From Bacteroidota bacterium (lineage in GTDB: Bacteria > Bacteroidota > Bacteroidia > Chitinophagales > Chitinophagaceae), in contig JAEWKK010000019.1 of NCBI GenBank assembly GCA_023386045.1, positions 1-64,000 on the forward strand: 64,000 nt of DNA, in the 5' to 3' direction. Made by a program: the position numbers and the translations under genes. Position 1 is the stretch's first letter; every line of letters starts with the position of its first letter. Shown piece by piece: positions 44,297 to 53,923 of the stretch. Under the pieces are notes generated by a model. The model did no database searches. It was not told where the DNA came from and was given only the letters and a program-made list of their open reading frames with translations.

Positions 44297-45463
44297 ATGC
44301 TACGTTCCTTTATTTTTCTGGTTTTCTTTTTAAATATCCTAATTGCCCATGGTCAGCGGTTGCTGCCAGCAAATGAAGCAGTGCAACTGGCGCTAAATAA
44401 CCAGCGTAACCTCAGGTCAGCTGATCTTGCAGTTCAGCAACAGCAACAGTTATTAAGATCTGCATCTGCTTTTGATAATCCGCAAATATTTGTGGAAGCC
44501 ACACCTTACGAACCCATGATCTTTGGTGTTCAGCAGTCATTTAATCTTCCTGGAGTTTACAGGAACCGCAAGGCATTGCAACAGGAAAGAATAAACATGG
44601 CCCAGTTGCAATTGAAGGGAAGTGCATACGAATTGAAAAGAGAGGTCATGGCCAATTACCTGCAGTTGCAATTTCTTTCTGCCCGTGAAAAATTAATACG
44701 TTACCAGGACAGCATTTACCAGGAGATCAGGAAATCATCAATAAGATTTTTTGAAGCAGGGCAGATCAACAAGCTGGAAGAATTGCAGGCAACATCACAG
44801 GCGGATGCCGTAAGAAATGAATTGAACAGACTGCAGGCCGACCTCAACGCAGAATGGGAGATCTTCCGTTTTTATACCAATACAAGAGATTCTTTTAGTT
44901 TATCCGAATTGGGGCCACTGGATTTTGTTCAGTCAACCGATACTGTTTTTAATATCAGGCAACAGTTGTTACAACAACAGGTAGTTCTGAGTGAAAAAGA
45001 ACTCAAGGTTGAAAAAGCAGAACTACTGCCGCAACTTCAGGCAGGCCTGAGCTTTCCCACAAAAAGCAATTATGAAAGAATACCCGGTTACCAGGCCGGA
45101 ATCAGTTTGCCTTTGTGGGGAAAACAGAATCGTGCAAGGATTAATGCAGCTAAAACAGGAATTGAAGTGGCCAGGTCGCAACAACAATTGGAACAGCAAA
45201 GACTGAATGCCGAATATAAACAGGCCATCTTCAATTATTACCGGGAAGTCCAGAGTCTTGACTATTTCAATGAAACCGCGCTTCCGCAGGCACGCGCCAT
45301 CATGGAAACTTCACAAAGGCTTTTTAATGGAGGGCAACTCAATTACATTGAATCCCTGCGTAACCTGCAATCAGCCTTTGATATTTTCTTCAACCATGTG
45401 GAAACCATCCGTGCTCTGAATGAAGCCGTGATCCAATTGCGATATCTCAATGGAAGTTTATAA
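44297..45463 (+). CDS. TolC-family outer-membrane efflux channel
   Basis: The 388-residue protein starts at the ATG at 44297 (a GTG at 44273 is less likely) with signal FLVFFLNILIAHGQ. The two long coiled-coil hairpins and the EAGQINKLEELQATSQA and NGGQLNYIESLRNLQ repeats are typical of the CusC/CzcC group. It provides the exit duct for the RND pump encoded 2.8 kb downstream. Confidence 0.87.
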   Translation: MLRSFIFLVFFLNILIAHGQRLLPANEAVQLALNNQRNLRSADLAVQQQQQLLRSASAFDNPQIFVEATPYEPMIFGVQQSFNLPGVYRNRKALQQERINMAQLQLKGSAYELKREVMANYLQLQFLSAREKLIRYQDSIYQEIRKSSIRFFEAGQINKLEELQATSQADAVRNELNRLQADLNAEWEIFRFYTNTRDSFSLSELGPLDFVQSTDTVFNIRQQLLQQQVVLSEKELKVEKAELLPQLQAGLSFPTKSNYERIPGYQAGISLPLWGKQNRARINAAKTGIEVARSQQQLEQQRLNAEYKQAIFNYYREVQSLDYFNETALPQARAIMETSQRLFNGGQLNYIESLRNLQSAFDIFFNHVETIRALNEAVIQLRYLNGSL

Positions 45464-45486
45464 TCCTTACCTCCAAAGACCATAAC

Positions 45487-47199
45487 ATGAACACAAATCA
45501 AATGATAACGAAGATGATCTTTTCTAAGAGATGCTGGCATGCGCTCCTGTTTGCAGTTGCCCTTCTGCTGCCTGCCTTCCTTTATGCCCACGGCGGTGAG
45601 GACCATGGAACAGAAAAAGCAACAGCCAATACCAGCATGAAATACTTCAGCAGTGAAGCGCTTTCTGACAAGTATGAAGTGCTTGTAAAGTATGGAGAAC
45701 TGCAGGCAAACAAAGAAGGAGTCTTACAGCTTTTTCTTTCTGATGCAAGAACCAACAGGGCCATTGATTCTGCTGTAATCAGTTTAAAAATTCCTGATCA
45801 AAGCGGGATCCAATTCAATCTTGTAAGAATAGATACCGGCATCTACCAGCTGAAGGGGACCTTCCCAGAAAATAAGATCTATGACCTGCAGGTGAATATC
45901 AACAGTCCTTATGGCCCTGATTTTTTACAGGTCCCCAAGATTGAAATCGGTAAAAAGCTTGAAACTGCAACAGGTGAAGTGCATGCACATTGGTATGAAT
46001 CTCCCTGGCTGCTTGCTATATTAGGACTGATCGTTGGATTGTTACTCATGTATTTCCTGATGAAGAACCGCAACCGAAGAACAACAGCAGCCGTGATCAT
46101 TTTCTTCTTACTGGTTCCTACTGCAGCTATGAATCCATCTCTTGCACATGGCGGCGAAGACCATGGAACAGGAAAGGCCGCAGGCCAGGGACTTTCCAAT
46201 TCCTTCATCGTTGAAAAAGAATCACAGTTTCTATTTGATATACTGACAGAAAAAACAGGAAATGGAAATTTTTACCAGTCAACACAGTTGTTCGGAACAG
46301 TCGTGGCTTCACCCCAGGGACTTGCTGTGATACAGACACCTCAAACTGGTAAGATCGTTTCATTGAAAGTGAGGCCAGGGCAGTTAGTCTCCAAAGGACA
46401 ATCACTTGCTGTAATTGAGCAACAGGTAGAAGCAGGAACGCAGATAGATATCATTGCGCAACGAAATACCCTGAATGCTGAAGTAAAAGCCGCAAAAGCA
46501 CAATACGACCGCCTGTTGGGAATTTCAGATATCGTAGCAAAGAAAGATCTAACCGAAGCGAAGGCAAGGTATGAGGCTGCCGTGCAGAACCTTCGTTTAT
46601 TCAATGCCAATATTGGCGCAGGTGCAGGTAATACAAAAATGATTACGCTATCAGCACCCATCAGTGGTGTGGTGAGTACTTTCAATTATGCCATCGGGGC
46701 TGTGGTTTCTGCTGGACAAACACTTTTCGAAATTACCAATCTTGATAAGGTCTACATCGAAACGCAGGTCTTTGAGTCAATGGGGGATGATAACAATAAG
46801 GAAAACCGTTTTGAAGTCTTTTCTAATTATGATACTGCCACCTATGCTCTTCGTAAAATTTCATCAGCACAGGTTGTCAACAGCAACAACCAGTCGCAAA
46901 GGATCATCTTCGAGATCATCAACCCTGAAGGAAAATTCAAGATCGGTGAGAACGTAAGAGTTCTACAGTATGGAAGTCACCGTATCAGCCAGCTGGTGGT
47001 ACCTACAGCAGCTATTACAGATGTGAATGGCAAACCAGCAGTATTTATTAAGGACAAGGCAGAACAATTCAGCATTTCTTTTATTCAAAAAGGAGAAAGC
47101 AATGCCATTTACTCCGCTATTATTAAAGGAGCAGAAGCCGGAGAAAGAATTGTTACCGGCAATGTTTACCAGATGAAAATGATTTATTTAAACCAATAA
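45487..47199 (+). CDS. RND efflux periplasmic adaptor with extra N-terminal module
   Basis: The 570-residue protein is a fusion. Residues 1-170 carry a signal peptide, AHGGEDHG (34-41) and a beta-sandwich like the FixH/YtkA-type copper-site fold. A membrane helix follows (about 171-192), then a basic loop (KNRNRR) and a second hydrophobic stretch (about 201-219). A second copy of AHGGEDHG is at 220-227. From about 230 on it is a standard CusB/HlyD-like adaptor: barrel-sandwich hybrid (PQTGKIVSLKVRPGQLVSKGQ), alpha-hairpin and beta-barrel. It links TolC to the RND permease. Confidence 0.85.
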   Translation: MNTNQMITKMIFSKRCWHALLFAVALLLPAFLYAHGGEDHGTEKATANTSMKYFSSEALSDKYEVLVKYGELQANKEGVLQLFLSDARTNRAIDSAVISLKIPDQSGIQFNLVRIDTGIYQLKGTFPENKIYDLQVNINSPYGPDFLQVPKIEIGKKLETATGEVHAHWYESPWLLAILGLIVGLLLMYFLMKNRNRRTTAAVIIFFLLVPTAAMNPSLAHGGEDHGTGKAAGQGLSNSFIVEKESQFLFDILTEKTGNGNFYQSTQLFGTVVASPQGLAVIQTPQTGKIVSLKVRPGQLVSKGQSLAVIEQQVEAGTQIDIIAQRNTLNAEVKAAKAQYDRLLGISDIVAKKDLTEAKARYEAAVQNLRLFNANIGAGAGNTKMITLSAPISGVVSTFNYAIGAVVSAGQTLFEITNLDKVYIETQVFESMGDDNNKENRFEVFSNYDTATYALRKISSAQVVNSNNQSQRIIFEIINPEGKFKIGENVRVLQYGSHRISQLVVPTAAITDVNGKPAVFIKDKAEQFSISFIQKGESNAIYSAIIKGAEAGERIVTGNVYQMKMIYLNQ

Positions 47200-47217
47200 A
47201 AAATTAAACAAATTAAA

Positions 47218-48171
47218 ATGAAATCGTTAGCCACAATTATCTTGTCATCCCTCCTGCTTTTTGCATGTTCAGATAACAAGAACACCACTAAGAATGAAAA
47301 TACAGCGCAGCATGAACATGTTTACCGTTGTCCCATGCACCCGGAAGTCACAGGTAAAGAAGGTGACACCTGTCCCAAATGCGGCATGAAGCTGGAGCAC
47401 AGCGATGAAGCTCCTGCAGGAGATGGCGTGTACTTTATGCAATTCAATACCGATCCTTCCACTATTCAACCCAATCAACAGGTAAAACTCTCACTTACAC
47501 CCAAAAAGAAAGGTTTAGAAAATGAACAGGTGGCACTGGAAACAGAGCATGAGAAAAAGATCCACCTGATCCTCGTAAGCGATGATCTTTCCTGGTTTGA
47601 TCATATTCATCCTGAATACACAGCTGATGGATCATATCAGACCTCAGCCCAATTCCCTGCACCCGGAACTTATAAAGCATTTGCGGATTATAAGCCTTCA
47701 GGTGGAAATCATGTGGTTGATAAAAACGACATACAGGTTGCAGGCACTGCACCTAAGGCAAAAACCTATTCAGAAGAAAAGCTTAGTGGTAATTCTGCCA
47801 GTTACAGTTTTGAATTGAAGCCCACAGGTGGCAAGCTACTCACCGGAGCGTTGATGCATATCTCAGGCATCATCAAAAAAGATGGTAAGGAGATAGACGC
47901 CAATACCCTTGATAATTACCTGGGTGCAAAAGCGCATTTTGTTATGATCAGTCTTAACGAAAAAGAATACCTGCATGTACATCCTTCTGTCGACAAAGGA
48001 CAGTTTGATTTGCATACAAATTTTGAAAAAGCAGGTACCTATCGTGCATGGGTACAATTCAATGCAGATGGGAAGATCCATACCATAGATTTTACACTCA
48101 ATGTATCAGAGGGCTCTAAGACTGATATTGAAAAAGCCAACCAGGCGCATACAGAACATCATTCAAATTAA
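47218..48171 (+). CDS. Heavy-metal-binding-domain lipoprotein
   Basis: The 317-residue lipoprotein (lipobox LLFAC, Cys17) has an HMBD domain, YRCPMHPEV (about 36-45) plus CPKCGMKLEH (52-61). Two YtkA-like sandwich domains follow, each with a conserved His cluster (DLSWFDHIHPEYTADGSY; KEYLHVHPSVDKGQF). HMBD motifs are typical of copper/silver CusB-like efflux systems. It may collect metal in the periplasm and deliver it to the pump; it is encoded between adaptor and permease. Confidence 0.85.
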   Translation: MKSLATIILSSLLLFACSDNKNTTKNENTAQHEHVYRCPMHPEVTGKEGDTCPKCGMKLEHSDEAPAGDGVYFMQFNTDPSTIQPNQQVKLSLTPKKKGLENEQVALETEHEKKIHLILVSDDLSWFDHIHPEYTADGSYQTSAQFPAPGTYKAFADYKPSGGNHVVDKNDIQVAGTAPKAKTYSEEKLSGNSASYSFELKPTGGKLLTGALMHISGIIKKDGKEIDANTLDNYLGAKAHFVMISLNEKEYLHVHPSVDKGQFDLHTNFEKAGTYRAWVQFNADGKIHTIDFTLNVSEGSKTDIEKANQAHTEHHSN

Positions 48172-48221
48172 GGAAAGGATTTTTCGAAGCACAGTAAACG
48201 ATAAAAGGTAAACAACAGAAC

Positions 48222-51200
48222 ATGCTCAACAGGCTCATACAATTTTCATTAAAGAACAGGTTATTCGTGGTGTCTTTATCGGCACTAATAATGGTTTACG
48301 GAGTTTTTACTTTAGTAAATCTTCCTGTTGATGTTCTGCCTGATCTGAACAGGCCGCGTGTAACTATTTTTCTTGAAGCCGGCGGACTGGCACCAGAAGA
48401 AGTGGAAGCACAGGCCATCTTACCTGTTGAAACTGCGCTCAATGGGGCCCCTGGCGTGGAAGTAGTCCGATCTGTTGCTTCTCCCGGGCTGGGAATGATA
48501 TTCGTTGAATTTGACTGGAACACAGATGTGTACAGGGCAAGACAACTGACCTCGGAAAAATTACAAACTGTTCAACTACCTGAAGGAATTACGCCGCAGT
48601 TAGGTCCTATCAGTTCCATTATGGGACAGATCATGTTGATAGCAGTTACATCTGATACAACCTCTCCAATGGAACTGAGGACCATTGCTGATTTTTCGCT
48701 TCGCAGAAGGTTGATGAGCATCAAAGGTGTGTCACAGGTGATCCCCATTGGCGGAGAAAGAATGCAATACCAGGTTCTGGTATCACCTCAAAAAATGCGT
48801 CAGTTGAATGTGACTATTGATGATGTAGATGAGGCGCTGAAACTTTCAAATAATAATACCACAGGAGGATTTATTAATCATAGTGGAACTGAGGTGTTGA
48901 TACGGAATATTGCCCGCACGAATGATATCACTGATATTGCGAATACCGTAGTAAAAGCAAATGGAAGTCAGATCGTAACGCTGGGGCAGGTGGCTGATGT
49001 AAAATTGGGCGGAGCTATCAAACGCGGAGATGGCTCCTTCAATGCCAAACCCGCTGTGATCCTCAGCATTGAAAAACAACCAACGGCCAATACGGTTACC
49101 TTAACCGATGATATTCTCGAGGGCATTGCTGAATTACACTCTTCTCTCCCTCCTGATATCAAAATCCATACAGATGTCTTCCAGCAAAAAAGTTTCATTG
49201 TCAATTCACTCACCAATGTAGAACATGCCCTGCGTGATGGCTTTATCCTTGTGATTATCATTCTTTTTCTTTTCCTGCTGAATTTCAGGACCACCATCAT
49301 TACATTGACAGCCATTCCTCTTTCACTGATTATAACAGCCATCGTCTTTAAACTCTTTAACATTTCGATCAACACACTTACACTGGGTGGTCTTGCCATT
49401 GCCATTGGAGAGTTAGTAGATGATGCCATTGTGGATGTGGAAAATGTTTACCGCAGGCTGAAGGAAAACTGGGCCCTGCCCAAAGAAAAGCAAAGACCTT
49501 TATTGCAGGTGATCTACAGCGCCAGCAGTGAAGTCAGGAATTCAATCGTGTATGCGACCATCATCGTTGTTCTTGTCTTCATACCTCTTTTTTACCTGCA
49601 GGGTATTGAAGGAAAGATCTTTGCTCCACTTGGTATTGCCTATATCACTTCCATCATTGCTTCACTTTTTGTATCTCTTACAGTTACACCAGCCTTATGT
49701 TCCTATTTGCTAGGAAAACCCAAAGACCTGCAGCATGTGGATTTAAAGTTTTGGAAGAGGAAGAATAAGAGAATTAATGTTAGTGAAAAAAAGGAAGAAG
49801 AATATGCCGTAGCATCACTAAAAGAAGAACATGATAGTCCTTTGGTGCAATGGTTAAAGAAAAAAGATCTTGGTATACTTCGATGGAGTTTGAAAAGAAC
49901 GAAAGGAGTCATTATGGGCGCTGCCCTGCTGGTAGTTTTATCATTTGCCATTGTACCTTTTTTTGGAACCGAATTTTTACCGCCATTCAATGAAGGCAGC
50001 TTTACAGTAACTGTGATAGCGCCGGCAGGCACTTCGCTGGAAGAATCCAACAAGATCGGTAACATAGCAGAAAAGCAAATCTTAAAAGTAGAAGGTGTTG
50101 CTTTGACATCAAGAAGAACAGGAAGGGCAGAACTGGATGAACATGCCGAACCACCCAGCTATTCAGAAATTGATGTGGCCCTCATAGATGAAGAAGGAGG
50201 AAGAAGCCACGAAAAGATACTGGAAGATATCAGGCATAACCTTGATGTGCTCAAAGGTGTAAGCATCAACATTGGACAGCCCATCTCTCACCGGCTGGAT
50301 CATCTTCTATCTGGTGTGAGGGCTCAGGTGGCCATTAAGATCTTTGGCAATGACCTGTTAACACTTCGCTCATCTGCCGGTGAAATACGCAATATTATTT
50401 CCAATGTTGAAGGTGTGGTGGACGCACAGGTGGAGAATATTGTAATGACGCCACAACTCATGATCCGCATGGATCGTAAACGCATCATGCAATATGGATT
50501 AAAGCCAGGTGAAGTGGCAGAGCAGCTGGAAATATTTTACAACGGAAAGACTGCCAGCCAGGTGATAGAAGGTCAGCAAAGCTTTGACCTGCTAGTGAGA
50601 GTGCATGATACCATCAGGATGGATCCCGAACAAATCAGGAATACTCCAATCGCTACTGCGGATGGATCATTGATCCCCTTGCAACAACTGGCAAGTGTGG
50701 ACATGGAAAACAGCATCAACCAGATCAACCATGAAAACACCCAACGCAGGATTGTAGTATCTGCGAATGTGCAGGGCAGAGACCTCGGAAGTACCGTAAC
50801 TGAAATGCAAAAAGCGGTAAATGCATTTCAATTACCACAGGGATACTATACTGAATGGGGAGGCCAGTTTGAAAGTCAGCAATCTGCTTCCAGGCTGATC
50901 ACTATTCTTGGCTTGTTAGCTTTTATAGGGATTTTCGTAGTACTCTATAGTCATTTTAAATCCTGGCAGATCAGTTTACAAATCATGCTGAATATTCCTT
51001 TGGCTCTTGTTGGAAGCGTGATCGCTGTTTTGTTAACGGGTGGCGTATTTTCAATTGCTACCCTGGTAGGTTTTATTACACTTACAGGTATTGCTTCAAG
51101 AAATGGCATCATGATGATCTCTCATTATATACACCTGGTGGAATATGAAGGCGAAACTTTCGATGATAAAATGATCATCAGGGGTTCACAGGAAAGACTG

Positions 51201-51446
51201 GTTCCTGTACTCATGACTGCATTAGTAGCAGCTTTGGCCCTGGTACCACTGACATTGAATCCTTCAGCGCCAGGCAAGGAAATTCTTTATCCCGTTGCTA
51301 CCGTCATACTTGGAGGGCTGATCAGCTCCACTCTTTTAGATATCATTGTCACACCAGTTGTGTTCAAGCAATTTGGAAGGAAGGCTTTGGATAACTATTT
51401 TATTTCAAGAAAGAGAGAGAAAGAAAAGTTGGATATATCTGAGTAA
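48222..51446 (+). CDS. Heavy-metal RND efflux permease (CusA/CzcA family)
   Basis: The 1074-residue inner-membrane pump has 12 helices in two halves. Helix 4 reads AIGELVDDAIVDVEN, closer to the Cu/Ag-type AIGAMVDAAIV form than to the CzcA DFGLIVDGAV form. The periplasmic entry FLPPFNEGSFTV and the final helices are normal. It exports metal from periplasm or cytosol through the TolC channel. It is the last gene of the operon, with a 339-base gap after it. Confidence 0.93.
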   Translation: MLNRLIQFSLKNRLFVVSLSALIMVYGVFTLVNLPVDVLPDLNRPRVTIFLEAGGLAPEEVEAQAILPVETALNGAPGVEVVRSVASPGLGMIFVEFDWNTDVYRARQLTSEKLQTVQLPEGITPQLGPISSIMGQIMLIAVTSDTTSPMELRTIADFSLRRRLMSIKGVSQVIPIGGERMQYQVLVSPQKMRQLNVTIDDVDEALKLSNNNTTGGFINHSGTEVLIRNIARTNDITDIANTVVKANGSQIVTLGQVADVKLGGAIKRGDGSFNAKPAVILSIEKQPTANTVTLTDDILEGIAELHSSLPPDIKIHTDVFQQKSFIVNSLTNVEHALRDGFILVIIILFLFLLNFRTTIITLTAIPLSLIITAIVFKLFNISINTLTLGGLAIAIGELVDDAIVDVENVYRRLKENWALPKEKQRPLLQVIYSASSEVRNSIVYATIIVVLVFIPLFYLQGIEGKIFAPLGIAYITSIIASLFVSLTVTPALCSYLLGKPKDLQHVDLKFWKRKNKRINVSEKKEEEYAVASLKEEHDSPLVQWLKKKDLGILRWSLKRTKGVIMGAALLVVLSFAIVPFFGTEFLPPFNEGSFTVTVIAPAGTSLEESNKIGNIAEKQILKVEGVALTSRRTGRAELDEHAEPPSYSEIDVALIDEEGGRSHEKILEDIRHNLDVLKGVSINIGQPISHRLDHLLSGVRAQVAIKIFGNDLLTLRSSAGEIRNIISNVEGVVDAQVENIVMTPQLMIRMDRKRIMQYGLKPGEVAEQLEIFYNGKTASQVIEGQQSFDLLVRVHDTIRMDPEQIRNTPIATADGSLIPLQQLASVDMENSINQINHENTQRRIVVSANVQGRDLGSTVTEMQKAVNAFQLPQGYYTEWGGQFESQQSASRLITILGLLAFIGIFVVLYSHFKSWQISLQIMLNIPLALVGSVIAVLLTGGVFSIATLVGFITLTGIASRNGIMMISHYIHLVEYEGETFDDKMIIRGSQERLVPVLMTALVAALALVPLTLNPSAPGKEILYPVATVILGGLISSTLLDIIVTPVVFKQFGRKALDNYFISRKREKEKLDISE

Positions 51447-51785
51447 CCGGGAAGACGGTAAGAAGATTTATTACTTTAAATAATGAAACAATCCTATGCC
51501 AGTAAACCCGGAGTAAAATGAAAAAGATTCTGGAAATAAATTGATTGGTCAAGTCCTTCCTGGGTATTGTTGAGATCAATCCTCACTGAAGTCAAGTGGT
51601 AGATTGCTATCAAGCTTGAATTGCGATGGAAATAGTTTTTTAATAATAAGTAGAAGTTTTCCGGGCAACAATGATTCATTACACAAACTTTAAGTATTTA
51701 ATGGCCGTTTTGATGAACGATCATGACTAAAATCAGGATTCCTAAAAACCTTCTCTCAGAAATTTACCTGCTCAACCACCAAACA

Positions 51786-52241
51786 ATGAAAAACTTATTT
51801 GTATTCTTTGCTTTTGCAATCTTTTTGACTGCCTGTAACAACCAGGTGGCTTCTTCTCATGATGAACATAAAGATACTACTGTTGTTACTAAAGCCGAAA
51901 CAGATCACCATGAAGAAGCAGCAGCAGTTCAATTGAACAACGGAGAAAAATGGAAGGCCAATCCGGAAACCATCACTGGCATCAACAATATGCTGAAGAT
52001 CGTTGACAGCGCCCTGGCAGGAACCATCTCCGGTGCTCCACTCCAGGATACACTAAAATCCGAATTCAAAATGATCTTTGATAAATGCACCATGACCGGC
52101 ACCGCTCATGACCAACTTCACAATTATCTCATTCCACTAAAGAAAAAACTGGACGATCTGAAAGCAGAAGAAGATACCGATGAAACCCTGAAGGAAATAC
52201 AAGCACACCTTAAAACCTTTGGTAACTATTTTACTTCTTAA
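51786..52241 (+). CDS. Small alpha-helical lipoprotein
   Basis: The 151-residue lipoprotein starts at the ATG at 51786 (the frame is open 21 codons earlier). The lipobox is FLTACNNQV (Cys18). A His/Glu-rich segment (SSHDEHKDTTVVTKAETDHHEEAAA) is followed by a helical bundle (LKSEFKMIFDKCTMTGTAHDQLHNYL). The His-rich N-terminus and its position after the copper-efflux operon suggest metal binding; no family is recognised. The preceding gap 51447-51785 shows no clear promoter or ORF. Confidence 0.7.
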   Translation: MKNLFVFFAFAIFLTACNNQVASSHDEHKDTTVVTKAETDHHEEAAAVQLNNGEKWKANPETITGINNMLKIVDSALAGTISGAPLQDTLKSEFKMIFDKCTMTGTAHDQLHNYLIPLKKKLDDLKAEEDTDETLKEIQAHLKTFGNYFTS

Positions 52242-52251
52242 GGAATTACAG

Positions 52252-52959
52252 TTAAGATCTAATGATTTCACTGCGACTGATTTCTCGGTCCGTTTTCTTT
52301 TTGAGGATGGTCAGGATATAGATACTTAATACCAGCCAGGAAAAGCCAATGCAAAATCCTGCAAGAACATCGGATGGATAATGCATGCGAAGGTAAACCC
52401 TGCTGAAACCAATAAGCAGTGCAAAGGAGATCAGGATAATGGCTGCTATATATTTTACAGTGAGATTGAGTTTTGTTTTCCAAAGGAGATATACCAGTAA
52501 CCCATAAAAGATAAATCCTGATGTAGCATGTCCACTTGGGAAGCTGAAATTTTGCAAGGGCTCCATCAATGGATCCGGAGGACGTTGGCGTTGGAATGAA
52601 AGCTTCATTACATAATTCACCAGAAAACCACCAATGCCGATCACACCGATCTCCACGGCTCTTTTAATATCTTTTTTAAACAGGTAAAGGATCACCAGCA
52701 AACCATAAGCAATCTGTAAAAAAGTAGAGGAAGCAAAATGGGTCACAGTTTTCATGAATCCAGTCAGACTATTACTGATCACATGCAAGGAAAGAAAATG
52801 AAAAATGGCAAGATCGGCCTGTTCTTCCTGCTCACTCAACACTTCATGTACAATCACAACAAAGAGGATTAGTGCACCGGCAAAAAGAGCCAGCAGGGCG
52901 ATCATACCAAATGGAATCTTTCTGAAATAAGACCGTATGAAGGAAGGGCTGCTTTTCAC
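52252..52959 (-). CDS. PAP2 (phosphatidic acid phosphatase type 2) membrane protein
   Basis: The 235-residue protein has the three PAP2 motifs: KLSFQRQRP (Lys119, Arg126, Pro127), PSGH (141-144) and SRVYLRMHYPSD (Ser186, Arg187, His193, Asp197), within six membrane helices. The start is placed at the GTG at 52959 because a strong terminator (52987-53016) lies just upstream; the longer open frame to 53088 would run through that hairpin. It is probably a lipid phosphatase, e.g. of undecaprenyl pyrophosphate or phosphatidate. Confidence 0.85.
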   Translation of the reverse strand: MKSSPSFIRSYFRKIPFGMIALLALFAGALILFVVIVHEVLSEQEEQADLAIFHFLSLHVISNSLTGFMKTVTHFASSTFLQIAYGLLVILYLFKKDIKRAVEIGVIGIGGFLVNYVMKLSFQRQRPPDPLMEPLQNFSFPSGHATSGFIFYGLLVYLLWKTKLNLTVKYIAAIILISFALLIGFSRVYLRMHYPSDVLAGFCIGFSWLVLSIYILTILKKKTDREISRSEIIRS

Positions 52960-52983
52960 TAGGGGAAAATTACTGCTTCCCTG

Positions 52984-53017
52984 ACAAAAAAAATGCGAAG
53001 CAGCTGCTCCGCATGGT
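52984..53017 (-). terminator. Rho-independent terminator upstream of the PAP2 gene
   Basis: On the minus strand AATGCG-GAGCAGCTGCTT-CGCATT forms a long, nearly perfect hairpin followed by eight T. No annotated gene ends here, so it terminates an unassigned short transcript from about 53090-53200. In that interval a 21-residue reading frame (53025-53090, a single hydrophobic helix with Cys residues) is the only coding candidate. Confidence 0.85.
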
Positions 53018-53239
53018 TGTTCGTTCAAAATATCTTTAAATAAACAATGATTGTGAGAGTGCATACAAAGAAGCCAATAGCACCGCACATTTCCAGCAAT
53101 TCAGTCTTTTCATTTGATTTCTTTTGAACAATAAATTTACCTGAAAGAACCCGATCTTAATGTTAATAGTTTTATACTTTACCAGGTGAAACAGGGTGAT
53201 TGAACAGGAAATGATATCTTGCTGTCAAACCAGTAGAAC

Positions 53240-53674
53240 ATGAAGAAAACACTTAGCCCTATATTCTTTCTGATTGCAGTATTTTTTGCATCTGGCTTGC
53301 ATGCTCAAAATCCGGTAAACTGGACCAGCAATCAACTGATGGAGCCAGCTGTTCTCGCAAATTCAATCACTTCAAAATCTGATATCCCGGTAATTATCAG
53401 CGTGGGTCCCGGAGCAACCATTCCACATTCAGTGAATGTAGGCATGGTGAATTCGGAAGAAGGACTGGAAAAACTGAAAACGGAATTAAAAAGCATGGAT
53501 AAGGACAAGAAGATCGTTGTATACTGTGGATGCTGTCCATTTGAACACTGTCCCAATGTTCGTCCTGCTATCGCGACTTTAAAAGAAATGAAATTTACCA
53601 ATTACTTCTTACTGAATCTTCCGCATAATATCAAGGCAGACTGGATCGATAAAGGTTACCCGATCACAGATTAA
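53240..53674 (+). CDS. Exported rhodanese-like protein
   Basis: The 144-residue protein has a signal peptide ending LHAQ. A rhodanese-like fold follows, with the strand KIVVYCGCCPFEHCPN; four Cys (96, 98, 99, 104) surround the active loop. The normal rhodanese has one catalytic Cys in CxxGxR; this Cys-dense loop is unusual and could hold a metal or form disulfides. Its location between the copper region and the CLC gene does not reveal a substrate. Confidence 0.78.
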   Translation: MKKTLSPIFFLIAVFFASGLHAQNPVNWTSNQLMEPAVLANSITSKSDIPVIISVGPGATIPHSVNVGMVNSEEGLEKLKTELKSMDKDKKIVVYCGCCPFEHCPNVRPAIATLKEMKFTNYFLLNLPHNIKADWIDKGYPITD

Positions 53675-53689
53675 GCTGATTGCCAGGTT

Positions 53690-53923
53690 TAAATACTATC
53701 ACAGATTACACAGATTTCACAGATGGTTTAAAATCACAGATTACACAGAGGAACACAGATTAGCTACTAATGTGAATGGATCATTAAGGATCAAATCTGC
53801 ATAACCTCTCATTCAGAATACAATCTCTGCGTTAAATCTAATTACCGAAGTCTATAAGTATTAATCTGTGAAATCTGTGTAATCTGTGATCCAAAAATAT
53901 CTGTGCAATCTGTGATTCTAATC
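53690..53923. repeat. Palindromic ATCTGTG repeat element, copy 1
   Basis: The left arm at 53698-53724 (ATCACAGATTACACAGATTT plus CACAGAT) is perfectly complementary to the right arm at 53864-53890, giving a 27-bp inverted repeat with a 139-base spacer. Additional partial words occur at 53737-53762 and 53899-53916. No ORF lies inside. The unit is related to copy 2 at 55372-55625 on the other side of the CLC gene. Confidence 0.85.

Noticed and set aside
51494..51679. 61-residue minus-strand ORF after the RND permease gene
   Set aside because: Composition looks random, there is no family resemblance, and no promoter or terminator supports it.
52960..53088. Longer N-terminus of the PAP2 protein from 53088
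   Set aside because: It would be translated across a strong terminator hairpin and adds a Cys/His-rich segment unlike PAP2 proteins; the GTG at 52959 fits better.
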